Shown: positions 10,801 through 21,596, counted from the stretch's first letter. The stretch is 64,000 nt of DNA from Desarmillaria ectypa (GCA_030407005.1 JAUDYN010000003.1:4193260-4257259); one strand, 5' to 3'. Notes: generated by a model not told the origin, from the sequence alone. Program-made: numbers and translations.

Positions 10801-12902
10801 TAGAGGTGGACTCCAGCAATGGAGCCATTGGCACTGTTCTAAGCCAAGAACAGCATGGGAAATGAAGGCCAGTTGCCTTCATGTCTAAAGTGTTAACTGC
10901 TACCAAATGCAACTATGAGATCTATGACAAGGAGTTGTTGGTGATAATGCTTGCATTAGAAGAATGGCACCATTACCTGATGGGAGCAAAAGAAGAAGTT
11001 GAGATTTGGATGGATCATCAGAACCTCCAATACTTTTGAAAGCTGCAGAAATTGAACCATCAACAAGCTCGATGGGTTACAGAATTGACAGAGTATCATT
11101 TTACTCTCCAACACAAGGCAGGAGTCACCAACAAAAAGGCTGATCTCCTCAGTTGATGAGATGATCACAATCAGGGGAAACAACACAATCATGATGTGAT
11201 TGTCCTCACCCCAGAACATTTCCAAGCACTCATCCTACCAACAGTGGATGAACAAACTACACATATAAGAGATGCCACTCAACATAAGAACCAATGGGAT
11301 CAAGGAATCTCAAAATCACTTGATCATGAATGAGATATTACACAGGAAGGAGGAATCCTGTACTATGACAGATGTATTTATATCCCAAGAGATGATTCCC
11401 TCAGAGGGGAAATCATCTCTCAATACCATGACCACATTATAGCCAGACACCCTGGAATAGCCAAAACTTCAAAAAGACATTAAAATATACATCAAGGGCT
11501 GCAAAACTTGCCAATGGACAAAAAGCAATACACAAGCTAAAGCTGCCCCACTCTATCCCAATACAATTCCTACTAGTCCATGGACATATATTTCAGTTAA
11601 CATGATCACTGGACTCCTGGAGTCAGATGGCTATAATACATTACTAGTCATTGTAGATTGATTCTCCAAAGCCATCATTCTGATTGCTTGTCATGAAGAA
11701 CTCTTGGCCAAAGGATGGGCTTGAATTCTTCAAGACCATATTTATGTGAGACATGGAATGCCCCAAGTTGTCATTTCAGACTGGGGACCACAATTAATCT
11801 CCAACTTCATGAAAGAACTGTATCAGATGCTGAATATCACTCAAAATGCATCTACAGCCTACCATCCACAAACAGATGGACAAATGGAACACATTAATCA
11901 AGAGATTGAAAAATATCTCTGAATATTCATCAACCATCATCAAACAGACTGGAATGAATGGTTACCACTGGCCAAATTTGCTCACAATAATTGTATCCAC
12001 TCGGCCACTGGCAAAACCCCCTTTATGATGCTATACAGACAAAATCCCTGAACCCTTCCTGAATCTAGTCAGATGACTCCATTTGCTAATCCAACAGCCA
12101 TGGAATTCACCAAATCCATGGCACAAGTACACAAGAAAGTGCATGAAGCATTGGAAAAAGTGGTGACACAAATGAAGCATCAATATGATAAAAGAAAACA
12201 GATGGCACAAGAATACCAAATAGGCAACAAAGTCTGGCTCAACACAGCCAACCTTCATCTTCCCTGTCCCAAGAAAAAACTCAATGACAAATGAACAGGG
12301 CCATTCATCATCCTCAAAAAAGCCAGCGCTTCAGCCTACAAACTGAAACTACCACTGCATTGGAAAATCCATCCATGATTTAATGAGAAACTGTTGATCC
12401 CATATATTCTTCCTATATTCCCAAATCAACAGCAACCACCACCCCCACCTCCAGACCTTGTAGAAGGACAGGAGGAATATGAGATTGAGGAAGTATTAGA
12501 CTCACAAACCCACCAGGTATGGGGGAAAAGAGAACAGCCACTGAAGGAAGTTATTGACTATCTCATAAAATGGAAAGGATGGACTTGAGAACACAATTCT
12601 TGGGTCTGAGACACCAAAATGGGTAATGCCCAGGAAGTGATTGCAGAGTACAAGAAGAATGTTAACCAAACTCTATACTCCACCAAAATCATAACCAACA
12701 AGAAAAGGGTGATCAGCATACTTGACCACAAATACTCTGATAATGGCAATGTCGCATATCTTGCTCAATGACAAGATAGACTCAGAAAATGGATCATTAA
12801 CCCAGATCTAAGGCAATGGAAAATGATGATCGATCAATACTGGATCAATCAAATCAAAACACAGCTTGAAACCCCACAAGAAAAACCTTAGCAGTTAGGA
12901 TG
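7880..12902 (+). pseudogene. Pol polyprotein of element Q, decayed (PR-RT-RH-IN-chromodomain)
   Basis: Order seen: a linker with two AQAVKRG motifs (about 8577 and 8868) and an acidic VIEVPDEEDD segment; an aspartic protease with L-L-D-S-G-C-T-G-S-S (DSG at 9346-9354); reverse transcriptase with Y-L-D-D (10387-10398) and F-F-G-L-T-N-S-P; RNase H (about 10780-11050); integrase with a zinc-binding N-terminus and DDE core (about 11340-12000); a basic C-terminal domain; and a chromodomain (about 12472-12618, I-K-W-K-G-W). Dozens of in-frame TGA codons, many at expected CGA sites, make it non-functional. It ends with TGA at 12900-12902, nine bases before the polypurine tract. Confidence 0.9.
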
Positions 12903-12910
12903 ACTGCTTT

Positions 12911-12923
12911 AACAAGGGGGTAA
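12911..12923 (+). other. Polypurine tract of element Q
   Basis: AACAAGGGGGTAA lies immediately upstream of the 3' LTR. The same tract precedes the 3' LTRs of T1 and E. It is the expected plus-strand primer for reverse transcription. Confidence 0.8.
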
Positions 12924-13296
12924 TATTATGATTTTTGCCATTTTCCTTATCTAATCCAAAATCTTACCATCCTTTGTCATCCTACATTGCTCATTCATCA
13001 ATTCACTCATGCTATCACCCTTTACAACCCTCTTTTTACCTTAAAGCAACTCTCATTCTATCATCTGACCCAAACACATGGATAATGCACAAACATACAC
13101 ATGCACTGTATTCTAGTATATAAGTAATGTAGTTTTCATGTATGTTCTGCATCTTTCAACTAAATTCAATATATATACCATTATCCACTCTTCTAAAGAC
13201 CTCCACTGCTATCCCAAACAGGGTGATTGTCTGAACATGAGACAGCCTGGGAATTAGTGCCTGGTCCCAAGATCACATGATAACTGAGTCTTAACA
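12924..13296 (+). repeat. 3' LTR of element Q
   Basis: It begins TATTATGATTTTT (TG mutated to TA) and ends GTCTTAACA. It contains a TATATAAG box near 13119. The neighbour at 13297 is protease-coding sequence of R (PIYNANGTCNK), which defines the LTR's right end. Confidence 0.85.
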
Positions 13297-16200
13297 ATTC
13301 CCATATACAATGCCAATGGAACCTGCAACAAAGTGGGAGATATCACCAAATTTGTTAAACTCCAAATGATGATTGGGGTCCACAGCAAATGAATCAACCT
13401 TGTGGTCACTGATCTTGGCTCTAAGGATCTATACCTAGGCCATGATTGGCTTAAACACCACAACCACATCATTAACTGGAAGACAGAGATGATGATTTTT
13501 GGGTGCTGTCAATGCACCAAGAACCCTTTCCCACTCTCTGACTCAGACCCAGATAACAAGTGGGATGAAGAGCTTGAAGATGGTGAAGTCATTATAGCTG
13601 TCAGCATGCAAGAAGAACTTGTCATCCATACAATGCATTATGCCAATGATCTTGCTACTGCTGCCAATGTGGAGAAGCCAAAGAAAGTCTTTGAAGAGAT
13701 GGTCCCTCTGCAATATTGTAGCTTCTGAGACCTATTCTCCAAGGAAAACTTTGACAAACTTCCTAAGTGAAAGCCCTGAGACCACTCAATTGAGCTAATC
13801 CCCAATGCCAAGTCAATGTTAGACTGCAAGGTCTATCTGCTTAACCAAGATGAACAAGAACAGCTTGACAAGTTCCTAGATGAGAATCTTAGCTTAAGAC
13901 ACATTCATCCCTTAAAGTCCCCATTTGTCTCTCCCTTCTTCTTTGTCAAGAAAAAGGATGGCTCTCTACACCCTGTCCAGGACTATCACAAACTGAATGA
14001 GATGACAATCAAGAACTGCTACCCACTCCCCCTCATTTCTGAGCTTATTGACAAACTTTGGGGAGCAAAGTACTACAGCAAGTTGGATGCTCATTGGGGA
14101 TACAACAACATCAGAATATGTGAAGGAGATGAAGAGAAAGCTGCCTTCCAGATGAACTAAGGGCTATTTGAGCCTACCATCATGTTTTTTGGCCTCACCA
14201 ACTCTTCCACTACCTTCCAGCAGATGATGAACGACATCTTCCATAACCTCATTGCTGAAGGGAAGGTCATGATCTATCTTGATGACATTCTCATCTTCAT
14301 GAAGGACTTAGAAGAATACTGACATGTAGTACAATGCATACTACAATGCCTATGAGAGAATAAGCTCTTCCTCAAAGTGGAGAAGTGCAAGTTTGAGATA
14401 CTCAAGACAGAATACCTCAGTGTCATCATCAGTCAGAACTCTGTATGGATGGATCCAGTCAAGACAGCCAGCATCACCAAGTGGCTGATGCCAACCAAGA
14501 AGAAGGAACTCCAGTCATTCCTGAGGTTCATAAACTTTTATCACAAATTTATTTGCGACTACTCCAGGATTATTCACCCCCTACCCAGTTAACTGGTAAT
14601 GCTGAGTGAAAGTGGGAAGAGACACAGGAGTGATGATTCCAGCAGTTGAAGAAGCAGATGACTGAAGACATCATCCTCACTATTCTGACAGAGACTGGGA
14701 ATTTCATAGTGGAAGAAGACTTGAGCAATGGATCCATTAGTGCTGTTCTCAGCCAACAACAAAAAGAGAGGTGGTGACCAGTGGCCTTCATGTCCAAAGC
14801 CCTGACAGCAACTGAGCAGAACTATGAGATTTACAACAAAGAGCTACTCACTATCATGCTTGCATTCAAAAAATGGCACCACTACCTGATAGGTGCAGCA
14901 GAAGATATCAAAATCTGGATGAATCACTAAAACCTTCAGTATTTTAGGAAGCCCCAGAAGTTAAACTGTCGACAGGCCTGATAGGTCACTGAATTGGCCA
15001 AGTACCATTTCATACTCAAACACAAGCCTGGGATGGCCAACAAGAAGGCTGACCTGCTCAGTCAACATGATGACCACAACCAAGGCAAGGAGAATAACCA
15101 TGACATTATCATTCTCTCTCCTCAGCACTTCTGTGCACTTATCATGCTCACTACCACTGAGACTCATTCCAAAATCTGAGATGCAACTAGGCAATGAGAA
15201 TTATGGGACCAAGGGATTGCTAACTCTCTTGACCATGAACACAGTATCACCCAAAATGATGGGGTACTATACTATGATGGGCAAATCTACATACCAAAGA
15301 AATTGATGCTCCAAGGTGAGATTATTGCTCAGAGTCATGACCATATCATGGCAGGCCACTCTGGGATAGCAAAAACACAAGAACTTATACTCTGAGAATA
15401 CTGGTGGCCAAAGATGAAGAAGGATGTAGAGACCTACATAAAAGGCTGCAAAACTTACCAATGAACAAAGAGCAGTATACAAGCCAAAGCAGCTCCATTA
15501 CACCTGAATACCATACCAACCATACCATAGATGCACATCTCCATTGACATGATAACTGGTCTTCCAGAGTCCAATGATTATGATGCCATGTTAGTAATTG
15601 TCAACTAATTCTCAAAAGCAATCATTCCAATCATCTGCAACAAGAAGCTCTCAGCAGAAGGATGGTCTAGAATTCTTCATGGCTATGTCTACTCCAAACA
15701 TGGCATGCCTCAAGTCATCATATCTGACTGGGATCCTCAATTTGTTTCTCAATTCATGAAGAACCTATATTAGATGCTTGATATTACCCAGAATGCATCC
15801 ACAGCCTATCATCCCCAGACAGACAGACAAATAGAATGGGTCCACCAAGAAATTGAAAAATACCTATAGATCATTGTCAATCATTGACATACTGATTGGA
15901 GTGACTGGCTACTGCTTGCTGAATTTGCACACAATAATCATGTGCACTCTGCTACAGGAAAGAGCCTCTTCATGGTTCTCTATGGACAAAACCCCTGACT
16001 CATCCCTAACATCAAGCAGCCCTCACCATTCTCCACCCCTGCAGCCAGGGAGTTCTCTGAAACCATAGCTGAAGTACACAAGAAGGTATATGCTGTCCTG
16101 AACAAAGTGGCAAACCAAATGAAGGCTCAGTATGATAAGGACAAGAGAATGGCAATCAATTACAATATCAGTGATAGGGTCTGGTTGGACATCTCCAATT

Positions 16201-16863
16201 TGCACCTCCAATGACTCAAGAAGAAACTTGACAACAAGCAAACAGACCCTTTTAAAATCCTCAAAAAGACCAGGGCCTCTGCCTACAAGCTCAAACTTCC
16301 TCCACACTGGAAGATCCACCCATACTTCAACAAAAAACTACTGATGCTATATACTGCACCAGTATTCCCCAACCAGCAACAACTGCCACCTCCCCCTCTT
16401 GATTTGATTGATAGTCAAGAATATTTTGAAGTTGAAGAAGTGCTGGATTCCAGAACAAGATGGGTGCATGCCAAGAAGAACCAACATTCCAAAACCATCA
16501 CCGACTACCTCATCAAGTGGAAGGGTTGGATATGGGAGCACAATTCTTGGGTAAGAGAAATAGAGATGAGGAATGTACAAGAAGTGATCAGAGACTGAGG
16601 AAAAAAATGCAGCAAGCAGAATGACTTGAAGTCACTAAAATCATAACCAACCTAAAAGCAGTCTCCATGATCCTTGACCATGACTACCAGGATAATGGAG
16701 ATGTCTGATATCTCATACAATGGAAAGATAGGATCCAAAAGTGGATTAAAAACCCTGACAAAATCCATTGGAAGGTCATACTCAATGAATATTGGGCCAA
16801 CCAATATGACTCTTCAAAGGAGGAATCTGAGTGCCCAGACAAAGCATAGGGCAGTCAGGATGA
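13297..16863 (+). pseudogene. Pol of element R, 5'-truncated and decayed
   Basis: It starts inside the protease (Y-N-A-N-G-T-C-N-K), continues through the GHDWLKHHN segment, then reverse transcriptase with Y-L-D-D at 14275-14286, RNase H, integrase with the zinc and DDE regions (about 15300-15900), and a chromodomain (about 16419-16570; I-K-W-K-G-W). Many TGA, TAG and frameshift lesions are present. A polypurine tract (16871-16883) and an LTR start at 16884 follow. The 5' half lay upstream of Q's insertion and is lost. Confidence 0.88.
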
Positions 16864-16883
16864 CTGCCTTAATGAGGGGGTAA

Positions 16884-16895
16884 TATTACAATTTT
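16884..16895 (+). repeat. 3' LTR of element R, first 12 bases
   Basis: TATTACAATTTT is the start of R's 3' LTR after the tract AATGAGGGGGTAA. Element Z is inserted here. The last five bases, ATTTT (16891-16895), are repeated at 20723-20727 as Z's target site duplication. The LTR resumes at 20723. Confidence 0.8.
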
Positions 16896-17515
16896 TGTCA
16901 TGGATCTTGAGTATCTGTAAACTCAGTGCATGAGTCAACGCATGCCTACACTCGGCCTTCTCAGTCCTAGCAGTGACTCACACATAATTTTCTTTTACTT
17001 TCTCTATTCTTCTTGCTCATACTAGAATATAATAGAACATTGTAGAATATTCATGACTCGAGCCTTTTAGTATATAAATACCATCTGTAACCTTGTAAAA
17101 GAAAGAAATCAAGCTACTCATCTTCAAGTCCACTTCATTGTGTGAACTAAGCATCTGATCGGATACGCCTAGCGCTTGCCAATCTCCTCGCTTCCTGACT
17201 ACGCCTAGCGCTTGCTGAACAACTCGTTGGATATGCCAAGCGCTTTCCGACACCAATCCGAAGACTATGCCTAGCGCTTGTCTTCATCTACAGCCCATAA
17301 TAGCTCCGCGCTCACTGGCTGCTTCCTACAGTAACTGCTTCGCACTTACTGACCCCTTTACCTCGCAAACTGGACCTCTCAGGTCTCCTCACGAACCCTT
17401 GCCGGAATCTATTCTATTCCCTAACGACATACATCTCTATAACATATCCTACCTCGCTTCGATCATCACTTGTCGCCCCTCACTCTCATATCCTGATTTC
17501 GGCAGATTCCTAACA
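16896..17515 (+). repeat. 5' LTR of Z (620 bp)
   Basis: It runs from TGTCATGG to CCTAACA. A TATATAAAT box lies near 17070. Downstream of it are four units of GCCTAGCGCTTG or close variants (17167, 17203, 17234, 17269). The 3' LTR has five such units, which explains its extra 32 bases. Other differences between the two LTRs are few and mostly C/T or G/A changes. Confidence 0.9.
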
Positions 17516-17637
17516 TTGGTGGACACATTGGGACCTGAGTATAGGTCCTTGTTTCTTATCATTAAAGGTTTGTGCAGCTGGTATATACTTTTATACAGCT
17601 ATTGGTCAAATCTCTGTCAGACAAGTAACTGGTTCCG

Positions 17638-19923
17638 ATGACTTGGAATAAAGAATTATTTAGCCCTGACCCTGGCAGAAGATATCATTCTCGCGACCTC
17701 TGTGCTTTCTATAGCATGGACCAACATGAGCAGATCAAACACAGTACACCTCCTCCTTGTGCAAGACATACTTGTCACTCATCTTCACGGACAGGCCCTA
17801 AGCACCCAAGCATTGTACATCAGCCGATACTTCATCCCTTTGATGGGCCTTTTCGGCGAGGAACCTACAACATGAATGAAATAATGGCAGTCACAATGGG
17901 CAATACCATACCCCTGTCAATGCTGGCTTCGAAGATTCTACAAGAGCCCAGGCTGACGTCTCGTAGAAACGAGGCTATAAGGATCATAAAGAGTCATTTC
18001 AATGTTGATCTTAATGAGGCTTGGACCGTCAATGAGGAACAGTACAAGACTACCTTCCGGGACGAGTTCAAGCTCCTAGACAACTTGTTGATGGAGACAT
18101 GGGCTATCCGTAGGTCCAATGGTGATGTTGGGTTCAGCATTGATTATTGGCAGTACAAGAAACTACAGCACGCATTATCAGAACGGAAACGGAAGGCCCA
18201 TCAGTCACTCATAGCTCATGGAATAGATGATCCGAAGTGCCCCGAATGGCATCAAGGCATTGATACCTTTATGACGGCAAACGACTTTGAATTGCAGGCT
18301 TTCTACTATCGGACCTCAGTTGAAGATTTCCTTGCGTTAATTGACAGTTGTCATAACTGGGGTACGAGTGAGCCATTACCGACACCGTTTCAAAGATTTG
18401 AAAGTTCCATGCGTCAATCCAAAGAAATTGTCTTGCAAATAGAGCAGCGAAAACGAGAGGATACTTTGGATGCTCCTGCTGGAAATATTCCAACTACGAC
18501 TAAAGAAGCACCCTTGCAGCAGTGTAGATCTAGTGGAAAGATATCCGAGACTCCGATAGCGAGTTCGTTGCCCTCCAAACATTGTTCTAAAGCAACTCAG
18601 ACTTCCATCAGTCATGATGGACTCAAGTACATGATTGCCAAGCCAGACATTGCAGATCATTATGCACAGATAGCTACGGAGTCGCAAGGAGACCTCAATC
18701 TACTATCCAATTCATATGAAGTAACCCTTACTCACCCGCAGTCAATGGCAGGTCATAATGGGAGTTCTCATGACATGCCTGTCTGCAGGATGGCACAGAA
18801 AAAGGCCCTTACTTCTGAAATTTTTTATGCCTTTGGTCCGTCAAAGGAAAGCATAAACTCATCTACCATTAATGAAGTAGCATCCAAAGAAACAAGTATG
18901 GATTCGCAGAATGGAGATGAATCAGCACAAGATAACCATCAGGGACAGATAAGACGAGCATCGGAAAGGGAACGGAAAACAAGCAACCAACAAGAACTGG
19001 TGCCATCAGAAGTCATGGAAATTGAACAAGAATCAACCAGATTGCATGTAGAACCTCCACAGGCTGCAGAATTCAATAAAGTATCTTTGACGCACAAATT
19101 GCCAGAGAAAACTGAACACCATCAGTTAAATCGGAGCATACAACTCAGCACAAGTCCAAACGACATACCCTACCCCATTCATATCATGCCTATTACAGTC
19201 TCTCCTATTCTATTTTCTGAAAATACCCAAACTAGCCTCCTCGGATGCTCAACCGACCTAGCATTGACCGCTCTGTTTTCAAATGTTCATACAAGTGTCA
19301 TTGGACCTAAACGACACAATATCCATGCATCAGGAGGTAGTGTTGAAGGGATAATTGTGACCATAGAAATCCCGGATGATTGCAACCAACACCATAAGGA
19401 AAGAAGCCAGTGGACTGGACTCTTAAGTGGAGTTGATGATCAAGGGAAGTTCATGGTCAAGCTCAGTATTGTCCTTGACAACAACATAGATCTGGAGTCT
19501 TCTACGCTCAGAGAGGAACTGAGATTGTGCAAGGCAGTAAGCACAAGCCAACCAATTCTGGGATTGATAACACAACGAAAGAAAGGCTGCAATCAATATC
19601 ATCAATATCATTCCCATTTTGGAAACATCTCACTGGCAATGATGCAAGCTGATTCACCTTGCCATCATTGCATGATAGAGCTGTGCTCTATTCACGCATC
19701 TCCCAAACGACATTTTGAGGCATTCAACAACAGAAAATATTTTGAATCAAGTACAAATATTACTCCAGGGCACTCCTCCACCTATACACTTGTCATCACT
19801 AGCCGTGTTTCAACTCCTGATTCTAAATTACTCTTAGACTCATCTGATAGTGATGAACCATGCTTCAAAGACAGTCCCGAATGCGTTGAACCTTGCCCTC
19901 CATATGTGCAGGGTGTGGGATAA
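17638..19923 (+). CDS. Z ORF: 761-aa protein of unknown function
   Basis: This is a single open frame between Z's LTRs, beginning 122 bases after the 5' LTR and ending 147 bases before the 3' LTR. Residues about 80-280 look folded and helical (for example EAWTVNEEQYKTTFRDEF, SIDYWQYKKLQHALSERK, then WHQGIDTFMTANDFELQAF). The middle, about 280-560, is polar, rich in S, T, Q and H, and probably disordered. A C-terminal patch has a β-rich stretch (GLLSGVDDQGKFMVKLSIV) and a C-x2-C-x4-C-x2-H cluster (CHHCMIELCSIH). This spacing is not the Gag knuckle C-x2-C-x4-H-x4-C. It could be a very divergent Gag, a captured host gene or a new element protein. I do not recognise the family. Another in-frame ATG (MDQHEQ) lies 27 codons in. 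Confidence 0.8.
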   Translation: MTWNKELFSPDPGRRYHSRDLCAFYSMDQHEQIKHSTPPPCARHTCHSSSRTGPKHPSIVHQPILHPFDGPFRRGTYNMNEIMAVTMGNTIPLSMLASKILQEPRLTSRRNEAIRIIKSHFNVDLNEAWTVNEEQYKTTFRDEFKLLDNLLMETWAIRRSNGDVGFSIDYWQYKKLQHALSERKRKAHQSLIAHGIDDPKCPEWHQGIDTFMTANDFELQAFYYRTSVEDFLALIDSCHNWGTSEPLPTPFQRFESSMRQSKEIVLQIEQRKREDTLDAPAGNIPTTTKEAPLQQCRSSGKISETPIASSLPSKHCSKATQTSISHDGLKYMIAKPDIADHYAQIATESQGDLNLLSNSYEVTLTHPQSMAGHNGSSHDMPVCRMAQKKALTSEIFYAFGPSKESINSSTINEVASKETSMDSQNGDESAQDNHQGQIRRASERERKTSNQQELVPSEVMEIEQESTRLHVEPPQAAEFNKVSLTHKLPEKTEHHQLNRSIQLSTSPNDIPYPIHIMPITVSPILFSENTQTSLLGCSTDLALTALFSNVHTSVIGPKRHNIHASGGSVEGIIVTIEIPDDCNQHHKERSQWTGLLSGVDDQGKFMVKLSIVLDNNIDLESSTLREELRLCKAVSTSQPILGLITQRKKGCNQYHQYHSHFGNISLAMMQADSPCHHCMIELCSIHASPKRHFEAFNNRKYFESSTNITPGHSSTYTLVITSRVSTPDSKLLLDSSDSDEPCFKDSPECVEPCPPYVQGVG

Positions 19924-20057
19924 AATTATTCCTATCCATTTGAAGTTACAACCATAATCAAGTCCCAACTGCTTCACAGAATAATTCAAATCTATGAGGT
20001 TTTACAGTATCACATCTTATTATTGGCTTACCTTTCGCCTCATTTCCACATGTGTAG

Positions 20058-20070
20058 ACTGGGGGGGCTC
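20058..20070 (+). other. Polypurine tract of Z
   Basis: ACTGGGGGGGCTC lies directly before the TG of the 3' LTR. It is the expected plus-strand priming site and supports reading Z as an LTR retrotransposon derivative. Confidence 0.65.
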
Positions 20071-20722
20071 TGTCATGGATCTTGAGTATCTGTAAACTCA
20101 GTGCATGAGTCAACGCATGCCTACACTCGGCCTTCTCGGTCCTAGCAGTGACTCACACATAATTTTCTTTTACTTTCTCTATTCTTCTTGCTCATACTAG
20201 AATATAATAGAACATTGTAGAATATTCATGACTCAAGCCTTTTAGTATATAAATACCGTCTGTAACCTTGTAAAAGAAAGAAATCAAGCTACTCATCTTC
20301 AAGTCCACTTCATTGTGTGAACTAAGCATCTGATCGGTTACACCTAGCGCTTGCCAATCTCCTCACTTCCTGACTACGCCTAGCACTTGTCAGAAACCTC
20401 ATCAGTTATGCCTAGCGCTTGCTGAACAACTCGTTGGATATGCCAAGCGCTTTCCGACACCAATCCGAAGACTACGCCTAGCGCTTGTCTTCATCTACAG
20501 CCCATAATAGCTCCGCGCTCACCGGCTGCTTCCTACAGTAACTGCTTCGCACTTACTGACCCCTTTACCTCACAAACTGGACCTCTCAGGTCTCCTCACG
20601 AACCCTTGCCAGAATCTATTCTATTCCCTAACGACATACATCTCTATAACATATCCTACCTCGCTTCGATCATCACTTGTCGCCCCTCACTCTCATATCC
20701 TGATTTCGGCAGATTCCTAACA
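20071..20722 (+). repeat. 3' LTR of Z (652 bp)
   Basis: It has the same ends as the 5' LTR. It carries one additional repeat unit (the stretch with GTCAGAAACCTC before GCCTAGCGCTTG, about 20387-20420). Differences from the 5' LTR are few and mostly transitions at CpG, such as ACGCC/ACACC and CTCGC/CTCAC. It is followed at 20723 by the second ATTTT and the rest of R's LTR. Confidence 0.9.
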
Positions 20723-20994
20723 ATTTTTCCACTTACCTCATCTTATCTCATATGCCTATCTTATCTTTGACACCTATCATACATGTTATCAGTTGTCATG
20801 TCCCTATTGCCATGCCCTTATTGAGAGGCTCTCATCTTTGCATTATGGCTTGCAATAGTTGCCTAGCCAATAGACATTTCTTATTGTTTCATATATAGAT
20901 GACTCATTGACAGATCTATTATTAGCTACATAATTTTGTATATAAGTAGGATAGCTCTCATTGTATATTTTCCAGCTTCAAGCTAAAGTTTATC
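20723..20994 (+). repeat. 3' LTR of element R, second piece
   Basis: R's LTR continues after Z with ATTTTTCCACTTACC. It includes a TATATAAG box near 20940 and the stretch AAGCTAAAGTTTATC, which matches the LTR of F much better than that of P, E or T. It is cut at 20994 by the 5' LTR of F, so its 3' end is not in the window. Confidence 0.75.
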
Positions 20995-21404
20995 TGTTAA
21001 GATTTTTCCATTTATCTAATCCTATCTTTGGCATCTCCTATTATCACTATCACTCACAGCAATCACTATTGCCTTGCCTATATTGAATGACTTCAGCAAT
21101 TGTACTGTGGCTCATGACAGTTGCTCACCCAATGGATACTTCTTATTGTTTCACACATGGACTATGTGACTATTTTGGACTCTTAATTTTAGTATATAAG
21201 TAGGATAGCTTTTGCTGTATAACCCCAGCTTTAAGCTAAAGTTTATCTATATCAAACCTTCACTTCCAGAACTCAGCTAAGAACTTAGCACTTCTTCATT
21301 AGATCTAAAGACTATAGCCACATTACTCCAGGTGACTGTCTGAATGTGAGACAGCCTGGGGAATTAGTGCATGTCTGCAGATCATATGGAGCTCAGATCT
21401 AACA
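20995..21404 (+). repeat. 5' LTR of element F (410 bp)
   Basis: It begins TGTTAAGATTTTTCC and ends CAGATCTAACA. It has TATATAAG near 21195. The possible left target duplication is TTATC (20990-20994); its partner is not visible because F's 3' end is missing. R, F, G and the solo LTR in H share this LTR type. Confidence 0.85.
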
Positions 21405-21444
21405 ATTAGCTTGAAGCTTTCCCATAGTCTCTTCACTGCTAGCC

Positions 21445-21594
21445 ATGAAGATACCATATCAAATGACCCTCAACCTAACTAAAGAACAAACCATCACTGT
21501 CAGCAATGCCCTTGGAGGTGCTGTGTTAATCTTCTTCTTTACTTCTCTCATCTTCCTTACATGGGGAGAACAGATAAAAAATTATTTATGCTAA
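21445..21594 (+). CDS. ORF0 of element F: 49-aa single-helix membrane protein
   Basis: This is an intact 49-codon ORF from the first ATG after the LTR. The N-terminal ~20 residues are polar (MKIPYQMTLNLTKEQ). Residues about 22-40 form a hydrophobic helix with aromatic residues (GGAVLIFFFTSLIFLTW), followed by GEQIKNYLC. The pattern aligns with T1 (GAALLILFTALLVLMYKEE) and G despite clear divergence, although gag and pol in F are wrecked. The TAA stop overlaps a downstream ATG by one base (TAATG). Role unknown; a membrane-anchoring or viroporin-like activity would be pure inference. Confidence 0.6.
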   Translation: MKIPYQMTLNLTKEQTITVSNALGGAVLIFFFTSLIFLTWGEQIKNYLC

Positions 21595-21596
21595 TG

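Larger units (their letters stand above)
6869..13296 (+). mobile_element. Gypsy element Q, 5'-truncated
   Basis: Q lacks its 5' LTR, ORF0 and gag N-terminus, which end at copy B. It then runs through gag, the gag-pol junction, complete but decayed pol, the polypurine tract (12911-12923) and the 3' LTR. Directly after the LTR, at 13297, protease-coding sequence of element R resumes, so Q was inserted into R's protease. The matching upstream half of R is not in the window. Confidence 0.8.
16896..20722 (+). mobile_element. Z: intact-looking non-autonomous LTR element with one 761-codon ORF
   Basis: Two directly repeated LTRs (16896-17515 and 20071-20722, TGTCATGG...CCTAACA) flank 2.55 kb. Five-base target duplications ATTTT lie at 16891-16895 and 20723-20727. 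A candidate minus-strand primer site follows the 5' LTR (TTGGTGGACACATTGGGACC) and a polypurine tract precedes the 3' LTR. The only long ORF has no protease, reverse transcriptase, RNase H or integrase motif, so Z must depend on enzymes from elsewhere. CpG sites are well preserved, unlike in the gypsy copies around it, so Z is young. Confidence 0.88.
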
